A DNA stretch of 49,850 nt from Phycisphaerae bacterium (GTDB lineage Bacteria > Planctomycetota > Phycisphaerae > Sedimentisphaerales > Anaerobacaceae). This document shows positions 42,102 to 49,850 of this stretch, piece after piece; positions within the stretch are counted from its first letter, which is position 1, and every line of letters begins with the position of its first letter. The translations under genes and the position numbers were made by a program. Below the pieces are notes generated by a model that was given only the letters and a program-made list of their open reading frames with translations, searched no databases and was not told the origin of the DNA. The stretch covers positions 1 to 49,850 of the forward strand of contig JADHXR010000036.1 of the NCBI GenBank assembly GCA_016782865.1, given 5' to 3'.

Positions 42102-43156
42102 TCACTTCCTTTCGACAATCCAAATGTTGCGGTACCGCACGGGGTTGCCGTGGTCTTGTAGAAAGATCGGCCCCTTATCTCGTTCCTTGCTTTGCGAGTC
42201 AGCCTCTTCAGGCGGAACCGGTGGCAAGACGTACTTGTCGTGAATCACGACGCCATTGTGAAGAACCGTCATCATGGCGGGTGCGATCTTCTTCCCAGAG
42301 TCGTCAAACTTGGCCATCGCAAACTCAATATCATAAGTTTGCCTTTGCCATGTGAGCGGCGGAAACGACATGTTGATACGTGGACCAACCATCTCGTGAA
42401 TCCCGCCGCAACGTCCAAACTTTGAGAGCCGTTCGAATTTGCGGTTCTCATGATGCCAAGCAAAGGAATCGATGATCTGGACTTCCCATTCGCCTTTCAC
42501 GTAGATGCCACTGTTGCCCCGTTGCATGCCACGGGCTGTCGGCATGAAAGGACAGCAGAATTCAAGATGAATGAGGACACTGCCAAAGTCCCGCTTGGAG
42601 GTTGTGCGACGTCAAGCAGGTGATCATCGATGATTTGACCATCCCGCCATTCCTCCGTGCTCGAACCGTCAAACAACACGATCGCACCCTCAGGCGGTCG
42701 TTTTTCCAAGGTCGGTGAACTTCGATGTACTTTCGTCAGACGAAAGGTCACGTCTTCCAATCGGCTTCGAAACATTTGGGCTTCGCCAGTGAAGACACCA
42801 TCACGGATCGAACCCTGGAAGTTGGCATTGGGGAACATCAAACGCTCACCATGAACGCCGTGAAAGTTCGTCTCACCATCGTGAGTCTTGCCCTTGATAT
42901 GAAATACTGTGCTTTCATCCCAGCCGGCTCCGGGCAGCCCACCGGTGTAAAAGACACCTTGGAATTCGTGCTTACCAAGTGCAATCACCTGGGCGCCGAC
43001 CGGAAGTCCTCCGCCAATTCTGCCAACGTATTCGCCTTGCACTTGGAAATCGGGACCAGCCTTCTCTGGATCGGTGAACGCGATGTGCTTCGCGCCCGAA
43101 CTCGTTGCGGTCACCAGGACCGTCATGGAAAACAAGAAAGACTTGAAGTAATGCAT
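42102..43156 (-). pseudogene. DUF1080 (3-keto-disaccharide hydrolase-like) secreted protein with a frameshift
   Basis: The first part (ATG 43156 to about 42615) gives a signal peptide (YFKSFLFSMTVLVTATSSG), a domain with PDFQVQGEYVGRIGG and FHGVHGERLMFPN, then GAIVLFDGSSTEEWRDG, the start of DUF1080. The rest (TSKRDFGSVLIHLEF to IWIVERK, with MQRGNSGIYVKGEWEVQIIDSF) is in a different frame and ends at the stop at 42102. The break is near 42610, where GTCGCACAACC would become a continuous D-V-A-T-T-S-K if one A were added. DUF1080 is a concanavalin-like fold linked to glycan binding or 3-keto-glycoside hydrolysis. It begins five bases after the Gfo/Idh/MocA stop, so it was probably in its operon. 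Confidence 0.82.
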
Positions 43157-43160
43157 TGTA

Positions 43161-44471
43161 TTAGACCTTCTGCGGGAGGCCATACGGCTTGCGATACTCT
43201 TTCGTCAGCATCGCGTGCGCTTCTTTGCTGTTAGTAATGATCTCGGCCTTCGGGTCGAACTCCAAAACTGTCTTCGTGCGATAGGCAATCTCGCCGAGAT
43301 GAATCAAAGCAGCCGTGCGATGAGCTATGTCGGCGTCCGCTTTGGTTGGCTGGCGGTTTCGTACACAGTTAAAGAAATCCTCCATGTGCGTCGGCAACGG
43401 AACGCCCACCCGTCTGGCTTGACCCGATTTAGGTCCAGGTTCTTCATTCCTGCCCAGATAGGTGCGAAAGAATCCACGCCGAGAGAAGATCATGTAACCG
43501 TTAGTACCATAGAATGCGTTGCCACTGTCGACGCCGTGCATTCCGTAGGGCGTAAAGAGTCGGTCCTCGTAAATCAACACGCGGCCGTCGGCGTACTCGA
43601 ACGAGACGTTCATGTTGTCGGGAAACTCGCGGTAACCTGGTGGTTTCACATTGCTGCCATGAGCCGTGATCCACACCGGATGCTCCGCAACACCCAGTGC
43701 CCATGCCGCCATATCCAGATCATGAGCACCATCGTCACCGAAATCACCGTTGCCGTATTCGCGGAACAGTCGCCAACTTCCATGAAAGCGATTCCGGTTG
43801 AAAGGACGTTTCTTCGCCGGCCCCAACCAGCGATCGTAGTCGACTCCCGCTGGCGGATTACTGTCCGACACCGGCTTGGCAAAGCCGCGATCCTGTACAT
43901 TCCAAGCTTTCGTGATTCTGATGTCGCCCAAGATCCCTGACTTCAGGACTTCGGCCGCCTCCGCTGTCACCCGGCTCGACCGCATTTGTGTTCCATGTTG
44001 AACAATCCGCCCGTTCTTACGGGCGGCGTCCACGAGCAAGCGGCCTTCTTGAAACACGTGACTCGCCGGCTTCTCGACATAAACGTCCTTTCCTGCCAAG
44101 AGTGCGGGAACAGCGATCGGGCAATGCCAATGGTGTGGAGTAGCGATGACCACCGCGTCGATCGACTGGTTGTCAATGATCTTGCGGTAGTCGCGCGTCG
44201 TGTGCGGTGTGTTGCCGGTCATCTCTTTGACCCTCCTGATCCCGCAAGCCAAAACTGCATCGTCGACGTCACACAAGGCGACGACTCGAGCTAGGCGATT
44301 GGCAGCAATTTGCCGAACGTGATACATCCCGATGCCGTTGATCCCAATCAGGGCGACGGCAATCTGATCGTTCGGTGACGAGCTGGCCGACTCCACATAA
44401 CCGCCGAGAAACGCTGCCACTGTTCCGGTGGTCGTCGTGGACAAGAATCGGCGGCGTGAATATCGTTTCAC
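43161..44471 (-). CDS. Tat-exported Gfo/Idh/MocA-family oxidoreductase
   Basis: A 436-residue enzyme with a twin-arginine signal (SRRRFLSTTTTGTVAAFLG). The Rossmann domain starts VALIGINGIGMYHV, has ALCDVDDAV for the adenosine ribose, and the family motif VYVEKPASH with Glu-Lys-Pro. The C-terminal alpha/beta domain contains GVDYDRWLGPAKKRPFNRNRFH and GDDGAHDLDMAAWALG, the conserved catalytic His region. Such enzymes oxidise or epimerise sugars with tightly bound NAD(P). Start is GTG with AAGGAGA six bases upstream. With the adjoining DUF1080 gene it makes the recurrent oxidoreductase/3-keto-hydrolase pairing of planctomycetes. Confidence 0.92.
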   Translation of the reverse strand: MKRYSRRRFLSTTTTGTVAAFLGGYVESASSSPNDQIAVALIGINGIGMYHVRQIAANRLARVVALCDVDDAVLACGIRRVKEMTGNTPHTTRDYRKIIDNQSIDAVVIATPHHWHCPIAVPALLAGKDVYVEKPASHVFQEGRLLVDAARKNGRIVQHGTQMRSSRVTAEAAEVLKSGILGDIRITKAWNVQDRGFAKPVSDSNPPAGVDYDRWLGPAKKRPFNRNRFHGSWRLFREYGNGDFGDDGAHDLDMAAWALGVAEHPVWITAHGSNVKPPGYREFPDNMNVSFEYADGRVLIYEDRLFTPYGMHGVDSGNAFYGTNGYMIFSRRGFFRTYLGRNEEPGPKSGQARRVGVPLPTHMEDFFNCVRNRQPTKADADIAHRTAALIHLGEIAYRTKTVLEFDPKAEIITNSKEAHAMLTKEYRKPYGLPQKV

Positions 44472-44825
44472 CTGAGGTCTCCTTTCGACTCAACAACCAG
44501 GACTACGACGTCCATTAACTTACCACCACATTGTTCAATCCCATGTTGGTCGGGAGTATTACGGTCAATTCTTCTCAACATCCCCGGACGGGGTCAACGA
44601 TTCCAAATCGTCAAGGATCTCGATCAAATGGTTTGAGGTGTTTGACAGCCTCAATGAAACCTCTGGGATTTACAACCGGACCGAGTTAGGTTCGGGCTAT
44701 CGTTAACTTCTTAATTTTGTCACCGCTCTGCGTACCTGCTTTAACTACAGGCATTCTGGGAACAACATACACAAGCGACCAACGCTTATCGTTAAACTCA
44801 AGGCCAACATATCACTTTTTCGGTG
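44472..44825. other. Intergenic region without recognised features
   Basis: 354 bases between the GTG of the oxidoreductase gene and the end of the duplicated-domain gene. I found no inverted repeat, RNA gene or protein-like frame. It is moderately AT-rich. Confidence 0.4.
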
Positions 44826-46622
44826 CTATGAGCCATAATCGCTGCGAGTCATATAGACAGCGATTATTTTGTAGTCAGAGAACCATAAGCGGACATTCTG
44901 GTCGTATCGTCCATAATAACAATGCCCCTTTCTGCCATTGATATCTTTATACAGAACACCATTTCTAAACTTATTATCTTCGCCCTGGACAATTTCTTCA
45001 GGATGCCCTAATACCTCGAAAACTTCGTCAAGGGTTGAGCCGAACCGTAGTTTGCCACGGAAGACATAGTTAAAACCAGATTCGTGCCGAATCTCTACAA
45101 TCTTATTGTTACTCATGAATACACGAAACTGGCTGGGATAATACAGGATATATCGTTTGGGCAGGTTACCATCTGTGAAGGTGTCTTTGCCCCAGACATA
45201 TTTAATGGGTTTGCCGAAGATTTCTTTCACTCGTTCAAGATCTGCCGTATCAATATCCAATTGTCGAATCCTTGCTGGAAGCCGTCTGGTAAATTCCTCA
45301 TCTTCCTCATCTTCATCATCTTCATCATCTTCCTGCTTAGAAATCCAGACTTTGTCGAGTGGTCCTGAGGTTTTCGATGAGACTTTTTTCAAAACATAAT
45401 ATGAAGGCTTGCTATAGCGAATTGTATAATCGCCGCTTTTCCATTCATAGAACATGTAGGTCGAACCTTCAATATCTTTAATGGTGTATTTACTGGCAGT
45501 TCTATCACCTGAATGGAATACAAGCCCTTTTGTCCAAGTCCACCAAGGCTTAAACGTTTTGCCATTCGGCTTGAAGATAAGCCCTTTGAGATATAAATCT
45601 CCTTTTCCGTCTCCCCATTGTTTCTTGCCGGCCTTGAATTCTTCTATCTCACCGACAAAATCTACACTCTCCCAGGTTCCTATGAGCTGCGGGTCATTTA
45701 CGAAGGGCCAATCGAGTTTGTCAACAATACGACCCTCCTCGTTGATGTGACTGGTCTGAGGGATGTCTGCTTTTTTGCCGTACTTTGACTCATACTTTAA
45801 GCTCTCAGGCGAGACTTTCTTCAGGACATAGTAGAAGGGTTTCATATAGCAAATTGTATAATCACCGCTTTTCCACTCATAGAACATATAAGCTGAACCA
45901 TCTATTTCCTTGATGATATACTTGCTCGCGGTATCATCACTAAGCACCAAACCTTTTGTCCATGTTTGTCCACTGCGGGGCACAGTACCGCCTTCTTCAA
46001 AAACAATATGATTGAGCCAAAGTTTGCCTTTCCAGCTTTTCTTAGAGGGGTTGAACTGGCTTATCTCACGGACAAAATCTACAGTTTTCCATCCGCCGAC
46101 AACTTTTGGATCATTCACAAACGGATAATCTGTCTTGTCGACGATACGCCCCTTTTCGTTGATGTAACTTGTCGAAGGGATATCTGCTTTCTTATAAGAT
46201 TCCGAGCCCGGGATAGGTGTAACATTGATCTCCATGACCGTCCGATCCTGTTTGTGAATTTCAAACATGAGGCCTTCATCCTTATAGGAGAGAAAGTCTT
46301 TCCACTTGGATTCTTCAATCTTAAAGTCATCACCGAAGGCATTCTTGATTTTCTGCTCCGAATCACCAACTCCCAATCCATTGGGTAATTTGTAAGAAGG
46401 GCTTAGCGCAGTAATCCCTGTGACTGAATCGCCAGTCATCCCGAAGGAAACGTCACCATAGTGCATAAAATACTTTCTCGGAAGATTGTCGAGAGTGTAC
46501 CTTTGATTTCCATAGAAAATCGCCTTTGGTGCTGTTTCTATGAGTAAACCTACTGGATCAACCCAAGCAAAAGGGTGCGCAACAAAATGCGCAACAATGA
46601 CCTTCGGTTGGGCTTCGGTCAC
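44826..46622 (-). CDS. Duplicated-domain protein with two BlaR1-C-terminal-like repeats
   Basis: A 598-residue protein of internally symmetric design. Two repeats (about 145-270 and 284-413) each run KADIP.TS.INE.GRIVDK..., then DP...G.W..VDFV..I, ...TWTKGLV and YMFYEWKSGDYT...YYVLKKV. This module is known from the C-terminus of BlaR1-like regulators of Firmicutes. On both sides lie related outer modules (about 36-136 and 470-590), sharing NLPRKYF/NLPKRYI, a strand, and a GSTLDEVFEVLG-like segment. A run of Asp/Glu (431-443) separates repeat B from the last module. There is no signal peptide and the start is a GTG overlapping the preceding stop by four bases (GTGA), inside an 11-bp tandem repeat, so the N-terminus may be truncated. 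Function unknown; beta-sheet-rich, possibly a surface binding protein. Confidence 0.78.
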   Translation of the reverse strand: MTEAQPKVIVAHFVAHPFAWVDPVGLLIETAPKAIFYGNQRYTLDNLPRKYFMHYGDVSFGMTGDSVTGITALSPSYKLPNGLGVGDSEQKIKNAFGDDFKIEESKWKDFLSYKDEGLMFEIHKQDRTVMEINVTPIPGSESYKKADIPSTSYINEKGRIVDKTDYPFVNDPKVVGGWKTVDFVREISQFNPSKKSWKGKLWLNHIVFEEGGTVPRSGQTWTKGLVLSDDTASKYIIKEIDGSAYMFYEWKSGDYTICYMKPFYYVLKKVSPESLKYESKYGKKADIPQTSHINEEGRIVDKLDWPFVNDPQLIGTWESVDFVGEIEEFKAGKKQWGDGKGDLYLKGLIFKPNGKTFKPWWTWTKGLVFHSGDRTASKYTIKDIEGSTYMFYEWKSGDYTIRYSKPSYYVLKKVSSKTSGPLDKVWISKQEDDEDDEDEEDEEFTRRLPARIRQLDIDTADLERVKEIFGKPIKYVWGKDTFTDGNLPKRYILYYPSQFRVFMSNNKIVEIRHESGFNYVFRGKLRFGSTLDEVFEVLGHPEEIVQGEDNKFRNGVLYKDINGRKGHCYYGRYDQNVRLWFSDYKIIAVYMTRSDYGS

Positions 46623-46645
46623 GCTTCGGCTGCGCTTCGGTCAGC
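46602..46645. repeat. Four 11-bp tandem repeats at a gene junction
   Basis: Units CTTCGGTTGGG, CTTCGGTCACG, CTTCGGCTGCG and CTTCGGTCAGC share CTTCGG and run head to tail. The array covers the stop of the LamG-hydrolase and the start of the duplicated-domain protein on the minus strand. Because 11 is not a multiple of 3, gain or loss of a unit changes frame. Confidence 0.8.
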
Positions 46646-48736
46646 GTCATAAGTCTTTATTCTACCTTTATAACCCATTTGTGCACAAGTACTTACAAAG
46701 GCCGATATCGGACTGAAAATCCGTGTGTCGGTGACTAGTCCCGCCTGTATCGTATAGAGTTCAAGCTTGTCTCCATCCATCAAGTTGTTATACGTAAATA
46801 GGTCACCACCATCTAGTTCAGCGACTATCGTATCATTGACCTTCGCAAAGACACTGCCTTCCATGTCGGAAGTGTCTACGGTAATGATGCTTTCAATGGC
46901 TTTGTTGTTTGTCAGTATATTGATAACAAATTCTTTTCTGTCTGAGGCTAAATTGTAGTTCAATTGAGCAGCAGCGTTATCACCATTACCAAGCCAGAGA
47001 GAAAAGGGTTTGGTTTTCACATAGCCTGCAACATATAACTCGTCCGAGGGATTTAAAACCGGCTGGGGAATTTGACCAGTTAGCACTCTGTCAAGGTACC
47101 ATGCCTCAGCAGCATGCTGTACATTAGCAATGGGATCGCCATGAGGCCAACTCTGCAATTCATTGGCTTCGTATATACCATTAAGATTAAAGTCCTCATA
47201 CTCACCCAATCCTCCGATATGCACTGTGATGTTATCAAATTCGCCATCAAAACTTGCGGATGCAATTGCATTGTCAAGATAGGTGATATCATTTATCATT
47301 GGGCATGTGGTTTCGTTTTGATTGACAAACAAATGAATTTCACTGTATGGATTATTTTTTGAGGCGAGGTTAGATGCACGTGCGGCATATTTGTCTTCAA
47401 CATCAGGTATCCCCTGAGTTGGATCACCAATATCAGCTCTCATTAGTGCTTGGTGACCAGAACTGGCGCCGTTAAAATACCACCCATTAATAGGATCATA
47501 ACCATAATCTGACATACCAAAGAAAGCAGCACCTGCCCGGAAATAATCGGGAAACTTCGTCAAAGCCGACATCGTATTGCCGCCACCACCTGAGTAACCA
47601 GTTATGTGTACATTATTGGGATCAACAAACTCCGCATATTCCAATTTAACATATTCAACTGCATCATATATGTCATAAATTTCAAGCCCACCTGAATCAC
47701 GAACACCATCACTGCCATCACGTCCGCGCATGGCAACCGAAATTGCAAAAAAGCCGGAATCTCTTAATCGACGTGCGCTCGCTCGTACGTTATCAAGATT
47801 TCCGGTCGCAGGTGAATAACCATGCATGACAACGGCTATCGGAGCATTTTTATATCCTGATTTGTAATTTAATTCCGCCACCAACTCCAACGGTTCGTTA
47901 GCATCACTAGAGATTGTGGATTGATACCTAATTGTTTTAGTTATCCTCACCCCATCTGTCAAACCGGAATCGGGATTATCCGATTCGATAACCAATACGG
48001 GTGGAATACCGTTTGCCAGTTGGTCCACCTCGGACTGACTGAGCACGTGATCCCAAACTGCCACGTCATCCATCAGACCATTCAGGAAGTAAAGCGGGAT
48101 TCCCGCTTTCCACCATGCACCAAGACTCGTTTTGTCTATAGTGAGGCTATCCAACGAGTAGTTGAAATCTGTGGCATCGAGCACACCGTCAATGTACATA
48201 GTAGTAACGCCACCTTGATCCGTCCAAGCCATGTGATGCCACTGCGAGTCCAGAACTGTGGCTGCAGAGGTATCTGCAACTTTTGCACCCGAAGCGTCGC
48301 GTATAAAGCCCGCTACACCGGTTGTGGACAAGCCACTGTGCGCACCAAAAACGTACGCCGTCTGGGGACTTGTATCAGAACCTTCGGCGATAATCCAGCC
48401 AGAGTGGCTGGCCGCCTTGATCCATAACGAAAAAGAGGCACCACCAGAATGGGCTTTATCGTAAATGCCTAAATCCCCCAGGTCAACCCAGGCATCAACA
48501 CCGTTAAAGTGCCCGGAATTGGTACTGTGACCCGAGATTCTGCTGGGCACGTCGTTGCTGAAATCTACACCGTGGTTGGTTCCATGGTTGGTGGCAAGGC
48601 GTGCTATTTGTTTTGCATCCTGGGTATCACCCTCAAAGTCATAATAAGCGATTAATTTCGCCTGTGCAGCGCCGGTCAGGGCCATGACCACGGGAATAAC
48701 AAAAACGGCCACAAACAACATTTTCTTAATCATCAT
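46619..48736 (-). CDS. Secreted LamG domain plus alpha/beta-hydrolase (esterase/peptidase-like) protein
   Basis: A 705-residue exported protein. A signal peptide (KKMLFVAVFVIPVVMALTGAAQA) is followed by a LamG jelly-roll (about 28-255: LIAYYDFEGDTQDAKQIARLATNHG, WHHMAWTDQGG, MYIDGVLDAT). The catalytic part (about 280-560) has the oxyanion motif VVMHGYSPATG and the nucleophile elbow HITGYSGGGG with Ser in G-x-S-x-G, typical of S9/acetyl-xylan-esterase-like hydrolases. A late HGDPIANVQHAAEAW supplies a possible catalytic His. A C-terminal beta domain resembles a PKD/Ig-like fold. ATG 48736 or 48733 follows GAAAAGGA. The last residues (DADRSAAEA) are encoded by the 11-bp repeat, and the stop overlaps the next gene's start. 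Confidence 0.83.
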   Translation of the reverse strand: MMIKKMLFVAVFVIPVVMALTGAAQAKLIAYYDFEGDTQDAKQIARLATNHGTNHGVDFSNDVPSRISGHSTNSGHFNGVDAWVDLGDLGIYDKAHSGGASFSLWIKAASHSGWIIAEGSDTSPQTAYVFGAHSGLSTTGVAGFIRDASGAKVADTSAATVLDSQWHHMAWTDQGGVTTMYIDGVLDATDFNYSLDSLTIDKTSLGAWWKAGIPLYFLNGLMDDVAVWDHVLSQSEVDQLANGIPPVLVIESDNPDSGLTDGVRITKTIRYQSTISSDANEPLELVAELNYKSGYKNAPIAVVMHGYSPATGNLDNVRASARRLRDSGFFAISVAMRGRDGSDGVRDSGGLEIYDIYDAVEYVKLEYAEFVDPNNVHITGYSGGGGNTMSALTKFPDYFRAGAAFFGMSDYGYDPINGWYFNGASSGHQALMRADIGDPTQGIPDVEDKYAARASNLASKNNPYSEIHLFVNQNETTCPMINDITYLDNAIASASFDGEFDNITVHIGGLGEYEDFNLNGIYEANELQSWPHGDPIANVQHAAEAWYLDRVLTGQIPQPVLNPSDELYVAGYVKTKPFSLWLGNGDNAAAQLNYNLASDRKEFVINILTNNKAIESIITVDTSDMEGSVFAKVNDTIVAELDGGDLFTYNNLMDGDKLELYTIQAGLVTDTRIFSPISAFVSTCAQMGYKGRIKTYDADRSAAEA

Positions 48737-48901
48737 TTTCTCCTTTTCAATAGTGTGAAACATTAACTAATCTAGGATTTTTGTGAGTAGACAGGAGACT
48801 CCCATGATTCCAGGACGAGGTTGGTTTTCTCTGTTTGCCGCCTGCTTTCGCGGCGGTGCCACAATATTTCATCCATATCACAGTTGCGCTCCTGTCCCTC
48901 A

Positions 48902-48934
48902 GAACCGGACAAGCAGCTTTCCCACATCCGGCTC
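48902..48934 (-). ncRNA. Group II intron domain V-like hairpin
   Basis: On the minus strand a 33-base element starts GAGCCGGATG and ends GTCCGGTTC; the lower stem pairs GAGCCGGA with TCCGGTTC, and a GGAAA-type loop caps the upper stem. This matches domain V, the catalytic hairpin of group II introns. It lies just downstream of the maturase end at 48948, as expected. A possible domain VI hairpin (CCGCC...GGCGG near 48845) follows. Confidence 0.7.
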
Positions 48935-48947
48935 CCCGATAAGCCAT

Positions 48948-49118
48948 TCAGTACAATTCCGCCCTTCGATACGGACTCAAATCCTTCCGGATTCTCACAG
49001 TGGGCCAGCCTACATAGGCGAGGGCCTGTGAGAAGCCTTCCCAGGTGTATGCCTTGCGTTGGCTCTTGCGGTTGAGCCTGTCCCTGCCGAAAATCCGTCC
49101 TTGTTGATTTGTAAGGAC
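48948..49118 (-). pseudogene. C-terminal remnant of a group II intron reverse transcriptase/maturase
   Basis: The minus frame ending at the TGA at 48948-48950 reads DRLNRKSQRKAYTWEGFSQA, then LAYVGWPTVRIRKDLSPYRR. LNRKSQRKAYTWEGF is the typical C-terminal segment of group II intron-encoded proteins (LNRRSQRxSYTWxGF). A stop at 49119-49121 closes the frame upstream, so nearly all of the reverse transcriptase and maturase domains are missing. Together with the domain V hairpin it shows a 5'-truncated intron remnant. Upstream DNA belongs to the transposase region. Confidence 0.8.
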
Positions 49119-49185
49119 TTACGTACAATCGCACCTCTTGTCTTACTGCCAGAAATGATACCATAGTCAGGAAGAGTTGGTCAAG

Positions 49186-49850
49186 ATGAGCATCTGCAAA
49201 GTGCTGCTGCTTCTATTTCGTGGCTTATTTGTCAGCTGAAGCAATTTGGTCTTGGAGAATCTGGCCCTGCGCCAGCAACTCCTGGTTCAGCAGCGGACCA
49301 TCAGGCGACCTAAGTTGCAGAACCGAGACAGGCTCTTCTGGGCTCGTCTGTCGCGACTCTGGGCGGATTGGAGATCCACTCTGATTATTGTCAGACCCGA
49401 GACGGTCGTTCGATGGCATCGGCGGCGATTCAAGCTATATTGGCGTCGTAAGTCACAAGCAGGCAAAGTCGGAAGGCCAAAGCTCGGCAAGGAGATTCGG
49501 GGCCTGATCCTGCAAATGTCCCGAGAGAACCCGACCTGGGGCGCTCCCAGAATCCAATCAGAATTGGCCCTTCTTGGATTTGAAGTGGCAGACTCGACAG
49601 TGGCGAAATACATGGACAAGCAGCGTAAACCTCCGTCCCAGACGTGGCGAACGTTCCTGAAGAATCATGCCAAACAGATCGTAGCTATCGATTTCCTCAC
49701 CGTCCCCACGATCCGATTCCACATCTTGTACTGCTTTATCGTCCTTCGACACTACAGACGGGACATCATCCATTTCAACATCACGCGTCATCCAACAGCT
49801 TGCTGGACGGCTCGCCAGATCACTGCAGCGTTTCCTTACGACAGCAAGCC
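49186..49850 (+). pseudogene. Integrase-core transposase with in-frame nonsense codon (runs off window)
   Basis: From ATG 49186 the frame reads MSICKVLLLLFRGLFVS, then TGA at 49237-49239, and continues SNLVLENLALRQQLLVQQ. LENLALRQQL is the well-known beginning of this integrase-core transposase family, and the expected residue at the stop is Arg (CGA to TGA). After the stop the frame stays open to the window edge through RDRLFWARLSRLWADWRS, RPETVVRWHRRRFKLYWRRK, ENPTWGAPRIQSEL (HTH) and QIVAIDFLTV (first Asp of the DDE site). The rest lies outside. It may have lost activity. No terminal inverted repeat was identified inside the window. It borders the group II intron remnant. Confidence 0.85.

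Noticed and set aside
1..49850. CRISPR array or rRNA genes
   Set aside because: No regularly spaced direct repeats and no conserved rRNA segments were seen.

Overview
The window looks like chromosomal DNA from a planctomycete-type bacterium, probably Phycisphaerae/Sedimentisphaerales. This is inferred from gene content, not from a marker gene. Evidence: a Tat-exported formylglycine sulfatase, LamG proteins with repeated Ig/Fn3-like modules, a neutral-ceramidase-like protein, an HzsA-related HEAT/propeller protein, DUF1080 and Gfo/Idh/MocA genes, a prepilin-like H-x9-DG protein, and many short intergenic repeats. Most genes encode exported proteins for attacking complex glycans, lipids and sulfated polymers.

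Layout. 1-11.4 kb: the end of a CARDB-like protein, a sulfatase, an Rph-like PEP-utilising phosphotransferase, two small membrane proteins, a beta-helix protein, a ceramidase-like protein and an enolase-superfamily enzyme. 11.8-19 kb: a propeller/TPR protein with a CxxCH motif, then two tandem LamG paralogues closed by a strong terminator and followed by a 187-bp MITE-like element. 19.4-26 kb: a GH5-like hydrolase, a GNAT acetyltransferase, a LamG-like protein and a 1,242-residue HzsA-related protein. 26-30 kb: an oxyanion-type (molybdate/tungstate-like) ABC operon with two intact lipoprotein binding proteins. Its third binding protein has lost its N-terminal half and is joined out of frame to the start of a TauE/SafE gene. 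30-34 kb: a pseudopilin, a signal-bearing methyltransferase, a PQQ-propeller anti-sigma factor and its ECF sigma factor. 34-38 kb: a decayed glycosyltransferase of foreign composition, then a MacB/LolD-like ABC exporter with a secreted/anchored partner. 38.6-41.6 kb: tRNA-Gln(CUG) beside a small island holding a frameshifted tyrosine integrase, an HTH protein, a 49-residue zinc-ribbon protein behind a perfect hairpin, and an ArdC-like metallopeptidase. 41.6-49.85 kb: decaying and AT-richer DNA with gene fragments, a frameshifted DUF1080 gene, a Gfo/Idh/MocA oxidoreductase, a duplicated-domain protein, a LamG-hydrolase, a group II intron remnant and a transposase with a nonsense codon that runs off the window.

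The strongest unexplained signal is the repeat biology. A palindrome CCCGGCGCGCCGGG occurs three times, twice inside genes in the same reading frame (PGAPG). A second short repeat is inserted cleanly within a longer intergenic repeat. Repeat sequence also supplies the start or end of two ABC-transporter proteins. No CRISPR array, rRNA or biosynthetic cluster was seen, and I found no convincing wholly new multi-gene system.
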